From: an uncultured Lachnospiraceae bacterium
Lineage (GTDB): Bacteria; Bacillota_A; Clostridia; TANB77; CAG-508
NCBI GenBank assembly: GCA_947165105.1
Contig: CAMUZC010000002.1
Coordinates: forward strand, 1 to 64,000
Length of the DNA: 64,000 nucleotides
Direction of reading: 5' to 3'
Part shown: positions 32,360-41,374 of the stretch, piece by piece
Layout: every line of letters starts with the position of its first letter
How positions within the stretch are numbered: the stretch's first letter is position 1
The notes under the pieces: model-generated
The model's database searches: none
The model's input: the letters and a program-made list of their open reading frames with translations, nothing else
Told to the model about the DNA's origin: nothing
Translations under genes and position numbers: made by a program

Positions 32360-32788
32360 ATGAATACATTATTATTTGAAGCTAAATTAGCAAAAGAATA
32401 TAAATATCAAAAACTGCCACCTGTTATTTCTAATCTTTGTCGAGAAACCTATTTAAAAAATATCCCAGCTTCTCTTTCTCTTAATGGGGGAGGCCCCATT
32501 TATACTCTATGTGGAACTTTAATAACGTCCCATTATAATCGTATTGTGATTGGCGATTATGGCGCCTTTATTGAATTTGATACTCCAAATTATAATCAAC
32601 TTATTACTTCTATTGGAGAAGAATATCGTTCTAACAGTGATTGGAAAAATTGTAAATATGAATGGCTTACAATGAAAGATAGAAGTGATATAAAAATATA
32701 TTATCAAAAGCATACAGTAGATTATGCTGATTATAAGATTGGAAAATATTATGTATCTGTTCACGAAGTAATCGCAGGAAAGGAATAA
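32360..32788 (+). CDS. Hypothetical protein
   Basis: 142 aa, beta-rich (GDYGAFIEFDTPNYN). No promoter between it and the repeat. Function unknown. Confidence 0.65.
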   Translation: MNTLLFEAKLAKEYKYQKLPPVISNLCRETYLKNIPASLSLNGGGPIYTLCGTLITSHYNRIVIGDYGAFIEFDTPNYNQLITSIGEEYRSNSDWKNCKYEWLTMKDRSDIKIYYQKHTVDYADYKIGKYYVSVHEVIAGKE

Positions 32789-32791
32789 TTT

Positions 32792-33151
32792 ATGAATATT
32801 TTATTTAAAATTTATTGTTGGTTTATGAATAAAATTGTTCTACCATTTAAACGTTGGTGGAATTATCATATTCGTGGTATGTACTTAGAAGATAATATGC
32901 GCAATCAAGCACTATTAAATTATCTTATTAAAATTATTAATGACCCAACTTATCAACCTTCTGGTGCTTATGAAAATTCTTTTGAAGATAGATTAAAAGA
33001 ATGCCATAATGAAGTTATTACAAATATTCGAGCTGGAAAATATCATAATATTCCTATTGATATTGAAGTTCCTTATGACCAAAATCGTAGAGAATATGCT
33101 ATTGAAATCTATAATATGATGATTGAAGTTCCTATGGTTAAAGAAAATTAA
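32792..33151 (+). CDS. Hypothetical membrane-associated protein
   Basis: 119 aa. N-terminal amphipathic or transmembrane stretch (ILFKIYCWFMNKIVLPFKRWW), then a helical soluble part. Function unknown. Confidence 0.6.
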   Translation: MNILFKIYCWFMNKIVLPFKRWWNYHIRGMYLEDNMRNQALLNYLIKIINDPTYQPSGAYENSFEDRLKECHNEVITNIRAGKYHNIPIDIEVPYDQNRREYAIEIYNMMIEVPMVKEN

Positions 33152-33180
33152 TTGATTTTTTTAAAAAAAAATGATATAAT
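33152..33180 (+). promoter_or_regulatory. Sigma70-type promoter
   Basis: TTGATT, 17-base spacer, TATAAT; drives the Ro-like gene. Confidence 0.75.
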
Positions 33181-33240
33181 ATATATAGAAAAAATAATTC
33201 TCTTGTCCAAGAGAAAACAAAGTGAAAAAGGAGATTTATA

Positions 33241-34749
33241 ATGAATTCTTTTCTTAATGGTATGAAGAATGAGACTAATTTTGGTTATACTGAGAATGGC
33301 GCGATTACTCATCGCACCTCTGGTAATGACCTCCTTGATATGTTCGCAGAGGGTGGAGCTTATCGCGCTCGCAGCGAGAGTGATTGCATTGTTCTTTTTA
33401 AGAAGGCATTTGCAGAGAACCCTGTATATGCAATGAAGTGCCTGTTCTACTTAGGCGACGTGCGCGGCGGCCAGGGAGAACGTCGTTTCTTCAAGGTTTG
33501 TTTTAATTGGTTGGTGAATAACCATCCTGATGTTGCCAAACGTAATCTTCAGTATATCCCTGAATATACTAGATGGGATATGCTTTATAAGGTAACTTAT
33601 AAATCTAATCTTTGGAACGCAGCTATGGAGATTATCAAGGAGCAGCTTGCTGCTGATATGACTAGTTTTGTAGCTGGTTCTAACATTGGGGTTAGTCTTC
33701 TTGCGAAGTGGCTTCCTAGTGAAAATACTTCTAGCAAAGAAACTCGTATGTATGCGAAGTCTATTCGTAATGCTATTAATATGACTAGCCGCCAGTATCG
33801 TAAGACTCTTTCTGCCCTGCGTGAGCGCATTAACGTTCTTGAACGTCTTATGAGCGCAAATCGTTGGGATGAAATTGAGTTTGACCAGATTCCTTCTAAA
33901 GCTGGTTTGAAGTATCGCAATGCCTTTGCGCGTCGTGATATGATTAAGGCTAAGTATGAGGCTTTTGCTAAGGATAAGAATACTAAGGTCAATGCTACAA
34001 CTCTTTATCCTTATGAAGTTGTTAGCCAGGCTATTAAGTGCAATAGTTATGATTTGAACGATACTAATCGTTTGATGATTAATAAGTATTGGGATAATCT
34101 GGCAGATTACTTTGCTGATGCCACTTTGGATGCTATTTGTGTCTGTGATACTTCTGGCTCAATGACTTGGGGCAGCAATAATATTCAGCCTATTGATATT
34201 GCTATTTCATTGTCTCTTTACTGCGCTGACAAATGTCGTGGTCCTTTCGCAGGACATTACATTTCATTTGCTTCTAGACCGCAGTTAATCCGCACTGAAG
34301 GCGTAGACTTTGTAGATAAAGTAAAGCGTATTTACAAGACTAACCTTTGTGATAATACCAATATCGAAGCTACTTTTGACCTTATTCTTAATATGCTTCG
34401 AAATGGTAAGTGCAAACCTGAGGATGTTCCTTCTACTCTTCTTATCATTAGTGATATGGAGTTTGATGCTGCGCGTGGTAGTAGCTACTACTCTCGTAGT
34501 AGAAATAGCGTGCGCACTCTTATGGAAGGAATTGAGGCAAAGTGGAATGCTCTTGGTTACAAGATGCCTAAGCTTTGCTTCTGGAATGTTAATGCCAGAA
34601 ATGACAACATTCCTATGAAGGTTCAGGATGGAGTACTTTTTGTCTCTGGAGCAAGTCCTGTTATCCTCAAGCAGATTCTCACTAGTAAGGACCCTTATAC
34701 TCTTATGATGGATGTCCTGAATAAAGAGAGATACGCTCCAATTCATTAA
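33241..34749 (+). CDS. Ro60/TROVE-like vWA protein (DUF2828)
   Basis: 502 aa, no TAG. The N-terminal helical-repeat part holds LFYLGDVRGGQGERRFF (about 76-92) and NLQYIPEYTRWDMLY, the TROVE-type R-x-G-K/Q-G-E-R ... P-x-x-G/T-R-W-D pattern. A vWA domain follows with MIDAS motif CDTSGSM (about 302-308). Ro60-type proteins bind Y RNAs and misfolded RNAs. Codon use is GC-richer than in neighbours. Its own promoter and terminator make it a single unit; Y-RNA-like elements elsewhere are likely partners (inference). Confidence 0.8.
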   Translation: MNSFLNGMKNETNFGYTENGAITHRTSGNDLLDMFAEGGAYRARSESDCIVLFKKAFAENPVYAMKCLFYLGDVRGGQGERRFFKVCFNWLVNNHPDVAKRNLQYIPEYTRWDMLYKVTYKSNLWNAAMEIIKEQLAADMTSFVAGSNIGVSLLAKWLPSENTSSKETRMYAKSIRNAINMTSRQYRKTLSALRERINVLERLMSANRWDEIEFDQIPSKAGLKYRNAFARRDMIKAKYEAFAKDKNTKVNATTLYPYEVVSQAIKCNSYDLNDTNRLMINKYWDNLADYFADATLDAICVCDTSGSMTWGSNNIQPIDIAISLSLYCADKCRGPFAGHYISFASRPQLIRTEGVDFVDKVKRIYKTNLCDNTNIEATFDLILNMLRNGKCKPEDVPSTLLIISDMEFDAARGSSYYSRSRNSVRTLMEGIEAKWNALGYKMPKLCFWNVNARNDNIPMKVQDGVLFVSGASPVILKQILTSKDPYTLMMDVLNKERYAPIH

Positions 34750-34797
34750 GCATAAAGCTGGCTGCGACCTCTATGGCTGGCAGTCCCGACACTCAAA

Positions 34798-34836
34798 ACA
34801 AAAAATCCGTTTGGAATTTTCCAGACGGATTTTTTA
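34798..34836 (+). terminator. Terminator
   Basis: AAAATCCGT/ACGGATTTT with an inner GGA/TCC pair and T-tract. Confidence 0.85.
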
Positions 34837-34843
34837 CTTTATA

Positions 34844-34872
34844 TTGAAAATATTAAAAAAATATGATATAAT
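34844..34872 (+). promoter_or_regulatory. Sigma70-type promoter
   Basis: TTGAAA, 17-base spacer, TATAAT. Confidence 0.8.
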
Positions 34873-34907
34873 ATTTTTAGAAATAAATATGAAAGGATTA
34901 AAATAGA

Positions 34908-35267
34908 ATGACATTCAATAAAAATGATTTTAATTTTGAATTTTGTGACGATTATTTCATATATCTCTTTGAAAATAATGTTCCTTTTGATAGAGAAGAT
35001 ATGCGAGAATTTATTGAAGGTTGGCAGTATATTACTAAGAGAGATGAATTTTGTGACCGTTGGACTAGACATATTACTACAATTTGTGAATTAAATAATC
35101 ATTATTATGCAGTTGAATGGAATGCTGGTCTCACTGAAATGCAGGAAGATGAATTTTATTGTCAACCATATGAAGTATTTCCAGAAAAAGAGCAAAGACT
35201 AATTACTTTTACTAAATGGAAGAATAAAGAAAATAATTTTATATGCGAGACTATGAATGATGAATGA
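34908..35267 (+). CDS. Hypothetical protein
   Basis: 119 aa acidic protein after AAAGGA. WQYITKRDEFCDRWTRHI is the only notable stretch. Overlaps the next start. Function unknown. Confidence 0.65.
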   Translation: MTFNKNDFNFEFCDDYFIYLFENNVPFDREDMREFIEGWQYITKRDEFCDRWTRHITTICELNNHYYAVEWNAGLTEMQEDEFYCQPYEVFPEKEQRLITFTKWKNKENNFICETMNDE

Positions 35268-35481
35268 ATTAGAAAAAGTAATTGCTGTATATGAATGTTG
35301 GAATGGCTCATATGAAAGAGGAAAATGCGATCATTGTCCTTATGGATACTCTTATTGGGATGACAGTGGAGATGGGCCTGGCCAATATTCTTGTGATGAA
35401 GAACAATGGGAAAAAGATGCTTATGCCTGGCTAAAAATATATCAATATTTAATAGAAAAAGATAAGAAAGGAAATGATTAA
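35257..35481 (+). CDS. Small Cys protein
   Basis: 74 aa with CWNGSYERGKCDHCPYGYSYW, a possible metal-binding set. Starts at ATG 35257 or 35260. Function unknown. Confidence 0.6.
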   Translation: MMNELEKVIAVYECWNGSYERGKCDHCPYGYSYWDDSGDGPGQYSCDEEQWEKDAYAWLKIYQYLIEKDKKGND

Positions 35482-35483
35482 CT

Positions 35484-35885
35484 ATGTCTTGTTAGTATTG
35501 TAGAATGACAGATATAAAATCATATGTAAATTATAAAAGAAAAATTCCTACAAACTATTGCCCAGTGTGCGGTGAAAAACGAAAACTTAATTTACATATT
35601 TGTGGAGCTAATTATCCAGTAACTTATTGTAATTAGAATGATATTAAAAGTAATATTTTAAGTGAAATTAATGTAAATATCCCAGAAACTTTCCCAATTA
35701 TTTGTAATAGATTAAATATTCCAGAAGAATATCGAAATAAAATTAAAGAATTATTAATAGAAGAATTATATAAAGTTATTGATTTATTAGATACAGAAGA
35801 TGAATTTACTATGTTAGTGCCGGAGAGTAATAAATGGAGTAAATATGCCGATAGTATTATAAGATATAGATAGGAACATAAATAA
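35484..35885 (+). CDS. Zinc-ribbon protein (TAG read as Gln)
   Basis: 133 aa; MSCQYC and CPVCGEKR form a zinc ribbon in the first 33 residues, with three TAG-Gln codons. The C-terminal half is helical. Missed entirely under the standard code. Confidence 0.65.
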
Positions 35886-35886
35886 A

Positions 35887-36246
35887 ATGAAATATATAAT
35901 TGCTGGTGGACGTGATTTTAATAATCGCACAATTATGGATAAGATTTTATCTGAATATATCAATCCTCCATTTGATATAATTGTTAGTGGCTGCGCGAAA
36001 GGCGCTGATACTTTGGGCGCAGAATGGGCTACTATACACGGAGTGCCACTTCAAACTTTCCCCGCTTATTGGGATACATATGGCAAAGCGGCAGGATTCA
36101 TTCGTAATGCCGAAATGGGAGAATATGCTGATGCTGCTATTATCTTTTGGGATGGGAAAAGTAAAGGAACTGCTCATATGATAAAAACAATGGAACGGCT
36201 AAAAAAGCCATACTATATATTTGACTATAATGGAAATAAAAGATAA
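35887..36246 (+). CDS. SLOG-family (YspA-like, DUF2493) protein
   Basis: 119 aa. MKYIIAGGRDFNNRTIM, IIVSGCAKGADTLGAEWA and FWDGKSKGTAHMI are the Rossmann-like nucleotide-binding motifs of the YspA/SLOG family. SLOG proteins sense or process nucleotide derivatives including NAD and ADP-ribose species; a link to the NADAR protein is possible but unproven. Confidence 0.8.
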   Translation: MKYIIAGGRDFNNRTIMDKILSEYINPPFDIIVSGCAKGADTLGAEWATIHGVPLQTFPAYWDTYGKAAGFIRNAEMGEYADAAIIFWDGKSKGTAHMIKTMERLKKPYYIFDYNGNKR

Positions 36247-36385
36247 AAATATAGATGAAAAAAGTTGTATTGGCTGTAAAGATTTAGTATATCTAAATGA
36301 TGGTTCAGTTGATTGTTTAAAAGGACAAATTATTTATTATGTTTGTCCAAAAACTAATTTTAAATTTAGAGAAGAAGAAGAATAA
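36230..36385 (+). CDS. Small Cys protein
   Basis: 51 aa overlapping the SLOG gene by 17 bases. SCIGCKDLVYL ... DCLKG ... CPKTNF pattern suggests a small metal-binding protein. Confidence 0.55.
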   Translation: MEIKDKNIDEKSCIGCKDLVYLNDGSVDCLKGQIIYYVCPKTNFKFREEEE

Positions 36386-36562
36386 ATGAATCCAATAAAT
36401 AAATATATAGAAGAAATTTTAATGTATGAATCAGCAAATAAAAATGAACCATTTGATTTAGCATTAATTCCAGAAGATGTTCGTGAATATGTCATTTAGA
36501 TGTTAAGAAAAGAATATATAAAAAAAATATACGAAAGGGATGATACTAATGATAACAGTTAA
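36386..36562 (+). CDS. Hypothetical small protein
   Basis: 58 aa, start abuts the previous stop, one TAG-Gln (EYVIQMLRKEY). Helical. Function unknown. Confidence 0.5.
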
Positions 36563-36617
36563 AAAATTTTGGACAACTTCCTTTGATGTTGCTTTTAATT
36601 TTTTTATAGATAAATGA
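36549..36617 (+). CDS. Short peptide or truncated gene
   Basis: 22 aa (MITVKKFWTTSFDVAFNFFI...) after AAGGGATG, just before a nuclease insertion. Could be the 5' remnant of a gene broken by that insertion or a real small peptide. Confidence 0.35.
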   Translation: MITVKKFWTTSFDVAFNFFIDK

Positions 36618-36648
36618 AAAAATTAAAAGCAATGAAAGGATGATAAAT

Positions 36649-37422
36649 ATGTCATAGTAGAATAATGGCGGGCGAGGAAAAGGAATTAGAGATTTTTCAA
36701 AAGAAAAAATTGGAAAATTTTAGCCATTATATATAGATGAAACAAAACCAAGAGGGGCAGGACATAATATTTATTGGATATGTAGATGTGAATGTGGTAA
36801 TGAAGTGAGTATTAGTAGTAGCACATTAAGAATTCATGAGAAGGCTAATGATACAGATTATTGTTGTAAATAGTGTAGAAAAACTCCATTAGAAAATTTA
36901 ATTGGATAGAAATTTGGAAAATTAGAAGTTATTGCTCATGATGATAATTATAAAGCAACAGCAGAAAATGATTGGAAACATAAATGGATATGTAAATGTG
37001 ATTGTGGAAATATCGTTTCTGTTTTTGCTAGTAATTTAAAAAGATCGCATACTACTTCTTGCGGATGTGCTAATCGTTCTATTGGTGAAGAAAATATTGA
37101 AAAAATATTAAAAGAAAATAATATTAATTTTGCTCATGAATATAGTTTTAATGATTTAAAAAATAAGAAAAAATTAAGATTTGATTTTGCTATTTTTAAT
37201 AAAAATAATGAATTAATTGAATTAATTGAATTTGATGGGAGACAACATAATAATGATTATACTCCTTGGAGAAATAAAGAAACATTATTAGAAAGATAGT
37301 ATAAAGATAATTTAAAAAATGATTATTGTTAGAAACATAATATTAAATTAATTAGAATTAATTATAATAAAAGAGATAATATTACTTTAAAAGATTTGGA
37401 GTTAGAAAATTATTATGAATGA
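36649..37422 (+). CDS. Zinc-ribbon plus PD-(D/E)XK homing-type endonuclease C
   Basis: 257 aa with about eight TAG-Gln codons. Two zinc ribbons (WICRCECGN..CCKQC, WICKCDCGN..SCGC) and a nuclease core (RFDFAIFN, EFDGRQHNND, IRINY). Same architecture as 6013 and 8343. Its end overlaps the phosphatase start, consistent with insertion at a gene boundary. Confidence 0.75.
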
Positions 37423-38290
37423 TATTGAAAATAAAAATTATACTTATCTGATTACCGGAGATAAGCATGGTAATTTTTCATTTTTATCTAATGGTAGTCT
37501 AAATGAATATAAACCAGAAAAAACAGCCATTATAGTGTTGGGAGATTTTGGCTGTAATTTCTGGTTAAATAAGTCAGAAAAACGACGCAAAAAAGAAATT
37601 AATGATAAAGGATATACTTTTTATGTGGTTCGCGGCAACCACGAGTGCCGCCCGCAAGATCTTGAAGATATTGAAAAAGTATATGATTTTAATGTCCATG
37701 GGTTTATTTATGTAGAACCAGATTTTCCCAATATTCGGTATTTCAAGGATTATGGCGATTATGTTATCAATGGATACTATTGTTATGTAATTGGTGGGGC
37801 ATATAGCGTTGATAAATGGTATCGTCTTGAAAGAACAGGGATGACAGAAGAAACTAATATCCCTACCAAGTCAGGCTGGTTTGCCAACGAGCAACTTACT
37901 TCTGATGAAATGAATTCTGCTGAATGGGAAATTGATATGATTCTCAATACAGATAAAAAATTTGATTTTATTTTTACTCATACTTGTCCTCAAAAATTTG
38001 AGCCAACTGATTTATTCTTATCTTTTATTGAACAATCAAAAGTAGATAAAAGTATGGAAATTTGGATGGATAAAATTTATGAAAAAATCGAAACAAATTC
38101 AATTAATAAAAATGTTCCTCCTATTTGGTGCTTTGGGCATTTCCATGCTGACCGCATTGAAGCTCCTTATGTTGAACAATATTATAATGATATTGAAGAT
38201 ATTGATGACCTACATCGTCGTTGGTATATTTATGGCAAAACAGGAGAGCTTGATTGGTGGATTATTAAAGGGCCGAGGATGAAAGTATGA
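37415..38290 (+). CDS. Calcineurin-like metallophosphoesterase
   Basis: 291 aa. ITGDKHGNF (about 13-21), VLGDFGCN (about 42-49), VVRGNHECR (about 70-78), THTC and CFGHFHAD supply the five metal-binding motifs. Substrate unknown. One of three such enzymes in the window. Confidence 0.85.
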   Translation: MNDIENKNYTYLITGDKHGNFSFLSNGSLNEYKPEKTAIIVLGDFGCNFWLNKSEKRRKKEINDKGYTFYVVRGNHECRPQDLEDIEKVYDFNVHGFIYVEPDFPNIRYFKDYGDYVINGYYCYVIGGAYSVDKWYRLERTGMTEETNIPTKSGWFANEQLTSDEMNSAEWEIDMILNTDKKFDFIFTHTCPQKFEPTDLFLSFIEQSKVDKSMEIWMDKIYEKIETNSINKNVPPIWCFGHFHADRIEAPYVEQYYNDIEDIDDLHRRWYIYGKTGELDWWIIKGPRMKV

Positions 38291-38463
38291 ATCCATTTGG
38301 ATTATTTTTATTTCTTTTAATTTGTTTTGGAATTTTTTATTTAGCTTTCTTTATATTTTTTGAAACTAAATTAGATGGATATTTAAGAATTATTTGGTCT
38401 TTAATTATTTTAGCAGGATTAATATATTTTATAATTAATTATATGTATATGATATGGCAGTAA
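38287..38463 (+). CDS. Small two-TM protein
   Basis: 58 aa, two hydrophobic helices around a short ETKLDGYLR loop. ATGA overlap with the phosphatase. Function unknown. Confidence 0.6.
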   Translation: MNPFGLFLFLLICFGIFYLAFFIFFETKLDGYLRIIWSLIILAGLIYFIINYMYMIWQ

Positions 38464-38490
38464 ATAATTTTTGTTTACTGCCATATTTTA
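38454..38490 (+). terminator. Terminator
   Basis: GGCAGTAAA/TTTACTGCC hairpin with T-rich tail, overlapping the stop. Confidence 0.75.
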
Positions 38491-38507
38491 TTTAATAGGG
38501 CAAAAGT

Positions 38508-38576
38508 AAATAACTCTTTTCTCTTAATTTTTATTCTTATATAGAAGTTAAAACTTTGAGAAAAGAGACTTTTTTA
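38508..38576 (+). terminator. Second hairpin with T-tract
   Basis: CTCTTTTCTC and GAGAAAAGAG are separated by about 40 bases and followed by six T. Confidence 0.55.
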
Positions 38577-38577
38577 T

Positions 38578-38643
38578 ATGGCATTTAAAATAATTAACCA
38601 TATTCCTAATCGTGAAAGCGCAAATATAAATAATATAAGATAA
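38578..38643 (+). CDS. Short ORF
   Basis: 21 codons (MAFKIINHIPNRESANINNI...). No clear SD; doubtful. Confidence 0.25.
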   Translation: MAFKIINHIPNRESANINNIR

Positions 38644-38657
38644 GGAGATTATAAATT

Positions 38658-39038
38658 ATGGAATTATTAGAACAAATTTTTTAGGTTTGTATTATCCCAC
38701 TTCTTGGTGTTTTAACTGCATATCTTGTTGCATTTATTAGAAGCAAGATGGAAATGTTAAAAAAAGAAAATGAAAATGCTCTTTATTAGAAGTATATGGA
38801 TATGCTTACTGATACAATTATTAATTGTGTAATCGCAACAAATCAAACTTATGTCGAAGCTTTAAAAAATAAAAATGCTTTTGATGCAGAAGCTCAAAAA
38901 GAAGCATTTGAACGCACATATAGAGCTGTTCTTGATATTTTAAGCAAAGAAGCTTATGAATATTTAAATAATATTGTTGGCGATTTAGATGAATTCATTA
39001 GACATATGATTGAAGCATAGGTTAATATGAATAAATAA
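38658..39038 (+). CDS. Holin-like protein (LLH family)
   Basis: 126 aa with three TAG-Gln codons. QIFQVCIIPLLGVLTAYLVAF (about residues 6-26) is a single transmembrane segment, followed by the coiled region typical of LLH-type phage holins. TAG at codon 9 would block it before recoding begins. Followed by a terminator. Confidence 0.7.
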
Positions 39039-39039
39039 T

Positions 39040-39070
39040 AAAAAGGGTTCTTTATTGAACCCTTTTTATT
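39040..39070 (+). terminator. Terminator
   Basis: AAAAAGGGTTC/GAACCCTTTTT. Confidence 0.85.
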
Positions 39071-39143
39071 ATTATAACAAATAGTAATCATAATAGTCTT
39101 AATGATTACTTATATGACTATTATGATTACTATTTGTTATAAT
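39071..39143. repeat. 28-bp perfect inverted repeat
   Basis: Arms 39071-39098 and 39116-39143 are exact reverse complements (start ATTATAACAAATAGTAATCA) around a 17-nt loop. The loop itself repeats ATGATTACT from the arms, so alternative pairings exist. Intergenic, between the holin terminator and the next promoter. Confidence 0.85.
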
Positions 39144-39208
39144 AAAATTTTATAATAAATTTTTATTTTTATTTCAATATTTTTAGAGACTTTTTGGCAA
39201 TTCTTTAC

Positions 39209-39237
39209 TTGAAATTTAAAAAAAATTTTTATATAAT
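39209..39237 (+). promoter_or_regulatory. Sigma70-type promoter
   Basis: TTGAAA, 17-base spacer, TATAAT. Confidence 0.75.
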
Positions 39238-39289
39238 GATGGTAGAAATTAGCAAAATAATTTTAAATTTTAAGAAAAGGAGTTTTTAA

Positions 39290-39409
39290 ATGCTGATTAC
39301 AAAATTAGTAACTATTTATATTGATTTAAAAATGCGTTTTGAAATTAAAGCAATTAAATGGTTAAAAAAAGATTTATAGGCTATGAAGAAATTTATGGAC
39401 TTAGATTAA
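39290..39409 (+). CDS. Small basic protein
   Basis: 39 aa after AAAAGGAG with one TAG-Gln. Amphipathic helix (FEIKAIKWLKKDLQAMKKF). Single-gene unit. Function unknown. Confidence 0.55.
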
Positions 39410-39410
39410 A

Positions 39411-39443
39411 AAAAAACGAGCTGAATAATTCAGCTCGTTTTAT
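39411..39443 (+). terminator. Terminator
   Basis: AACGAGCTGAAT/ATTCAGCTCGTT plus T-tract. Confidence 0.85.
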
Positions 39444-39450
39444 TATTTGG

Positions 39451-39479
39451 TTGACTTTCATTAATTTTTATGATATAAT
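39451..39479 (+). promoter_or_regulatory. Promoter of the RiPP-like operon
   Basis: TTGACT, 17-base spacer, TATAAT. Confidence 0.8.
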
Positions 39480-39515
39480 TTTTATATATAATTAGAAATA
39501 AAGGAGATATAAAAA

Positions 39516-40760
39516 ATGGAATTAAATTATGAACCTCATTGGGAATATCCATCAGGAGGTTGTTTAGCTATTACTGATAATTGTAATTTACAGTGTCATT
39601 ATTGTTTTGTAGAATAGCACCCTAAAAATATGACATTAGATATGGCTAAATAGGCTGTTGATTTTTTATATAATAATTATCAAATTAAAAAATAGAATAA
39701 TTTTTATATTAGCCCATTAGATCCTTTTATTAATTTCTTTGGCGGAGAACCTACTTTATTATGGGATGAAATTATTGTGCCATTAACTTTATATATTGAA
39801 AAAAAATATAAAAATTTTCATATTGGTATAACCACAAATGGAACATTATTAAATGAAGAAAAAATAAAATTTTTAAATAAACATAAAATTAGTATATTAT
39901 TATCTATTGATGGAGATAAAAATACATAGGATTTAACTAGACCCTGTAAAGATAAAACTTCAAGTTTCGATAAAATTATAAAAAATATTCCTCTATTATT
40001 ACAATATTAGCCAAATATTGTTTTTAGAGCAACAGTCAGTCAAGAAAATGTTGATCAATTATTTCATAATTTTTTATTTGCTAAATCATTAGGATTTAAA
40101 GAATGGTTTTTTTCTCCAAATGAAAGAGAAAAATGGTCTGAAGATAATTTAATAACTTTAGAAGAACAAGTAAATAAAATTTTTTAGTATTATTTATTAT
40201 TATTTCAAAATAATATAAATGTAGATTTTTATAGTAGTTTAATAGATAACAGTTTTAGACAAGCTATAAATATTTATGATTTTTTATTATTAAATAATAA
40301 TTTAAAAATAAATAAAATTCCTATTTATTTTTCTAGATGTGGAATTGGGACTGGCACAATTTCTATAAATTGTGATGGAGATATATTTGGATGTCAAGAA
40401 TAGAATAGTCGTAATAATAGTAATTTTATATTTAAAATAGGAAATTTAAAAGATGGAATTAATAAAGATAAACAATTAAAATTAATTTAGAGTTTTATTA
40501 ATTCTGATATTAAATGTGAAAATCCTAAAATTTGTGATAATTGTAAATTTTCTAATGAATGTCGTGTTCATATGTGCCCTTCAACTTGTTATGATTTATT
40601 TAATTCATTTAATTAGAAAACAGAAGTAGCCTGTCGTTATCGAAATGCTTTTACAAATAATGCTTTATTATTAATAAAATTATTAAATAATAATTAGATA
40701 TTTTTAGATTATTTAAAAGATATAGAAAGGAGAACATTACATTATAATGGCGATAAATGA
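39516..40760 (+). CDS. Radical SAM-SPASM maturase
   Basis: 414 aa, with more than a dozen TAG-Gln codons, so invisible under the standard code. CNLQCHYCF gives cluster ligands C23, C27, C30; NFFGGEPTLLW and ITTNGTLL are the SAM-binding strands. The C-terminal SPASM region carries SRCGIGTGTISINCDGDIFGC and CDNCKFSNECRVHMCPSTC. Such enzymes install thioether or C-C links in peptides. The Cys-rich gene overlapping its end is the likely substrate. Confidence 0.85.
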
Positions 40761-41352
40761 TTCTTGTAATGTAAAACAAACATTTTGCAATTTAAATAAA
40801 CAAACAATTAATAGTATTGAAGAGCTATAGTTTTCTTATAATACAACATTATCAAATAATCTAATTTCAGATGATATTTGGAATTAGATTATTGAAAAAA
40901 TAATATAGATATATAACTATGGCACTCGTGGAACTAGAAATCCAATAAAACCATTAAATATTACAATTTTTTAGGATATTGTTGACACTCATAGTGGTAA
41001 TGAAACTAAAGATAGCTCAATTATTTCTGATACAGAAAAAAATAAAAAAAAGAAATTAAAAAATGATTTGATTTCATTAAATGAATATAATGAAATTTTA
41101 AATTCAATAAATATTTCATCAATTACTAATTTAAATACATTAATTTTAAAAGATGATTTTGAAAATATAAAAAATGCAATTAATAATTTACAATTAAATT
41201 CAACTCGTTGTAATAATTGTAATACTGATTGTAATACTACTTGTCAAGCTGTTAGCCAATGTTATTGCGATTGTTACTGTGATTGTTATTCAAGTGGGGG
41301 AGGAGATAGCCATCAAGCGTGCGCCCCTTGTAGTATATGTTATAGTGCCTAA
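40747..41352 (+). CDS. Cys-rich putative RiPP precursor
   Basis: 201 aa with about five TAG-Gln codons. A long leader-like region (about 1-150) ends in a Cys-rich core: STRCNNCNTDCNTTCQAV, then QCYCDCYCDCYSSGGG and ACAPCSICYSA. The CxxCxxxCxxxC and alternating C-x-C pattern resembles targets of SPASM maturases. The leader is longer than usual, so a Cys-rich structural protein matured by the same enzyme is an alternative. Confidence 0.65.
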
Positions 41353-41374
41353 AATTATATAAAGGAGAATAAAT

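Noticed and set aside
33597..34746. Minus-strand ORFs over the Ro-like gene
   Set aside because: Shadow frames; the plus frame has TROVE and MIDAS motifs.
34750..34797. tRNA-like or repeat sequence after the Ro-like gene
   Set aside because: Only a short TGGCTG direct repeat; no cloverleaf or stable hairpin before the terminator.
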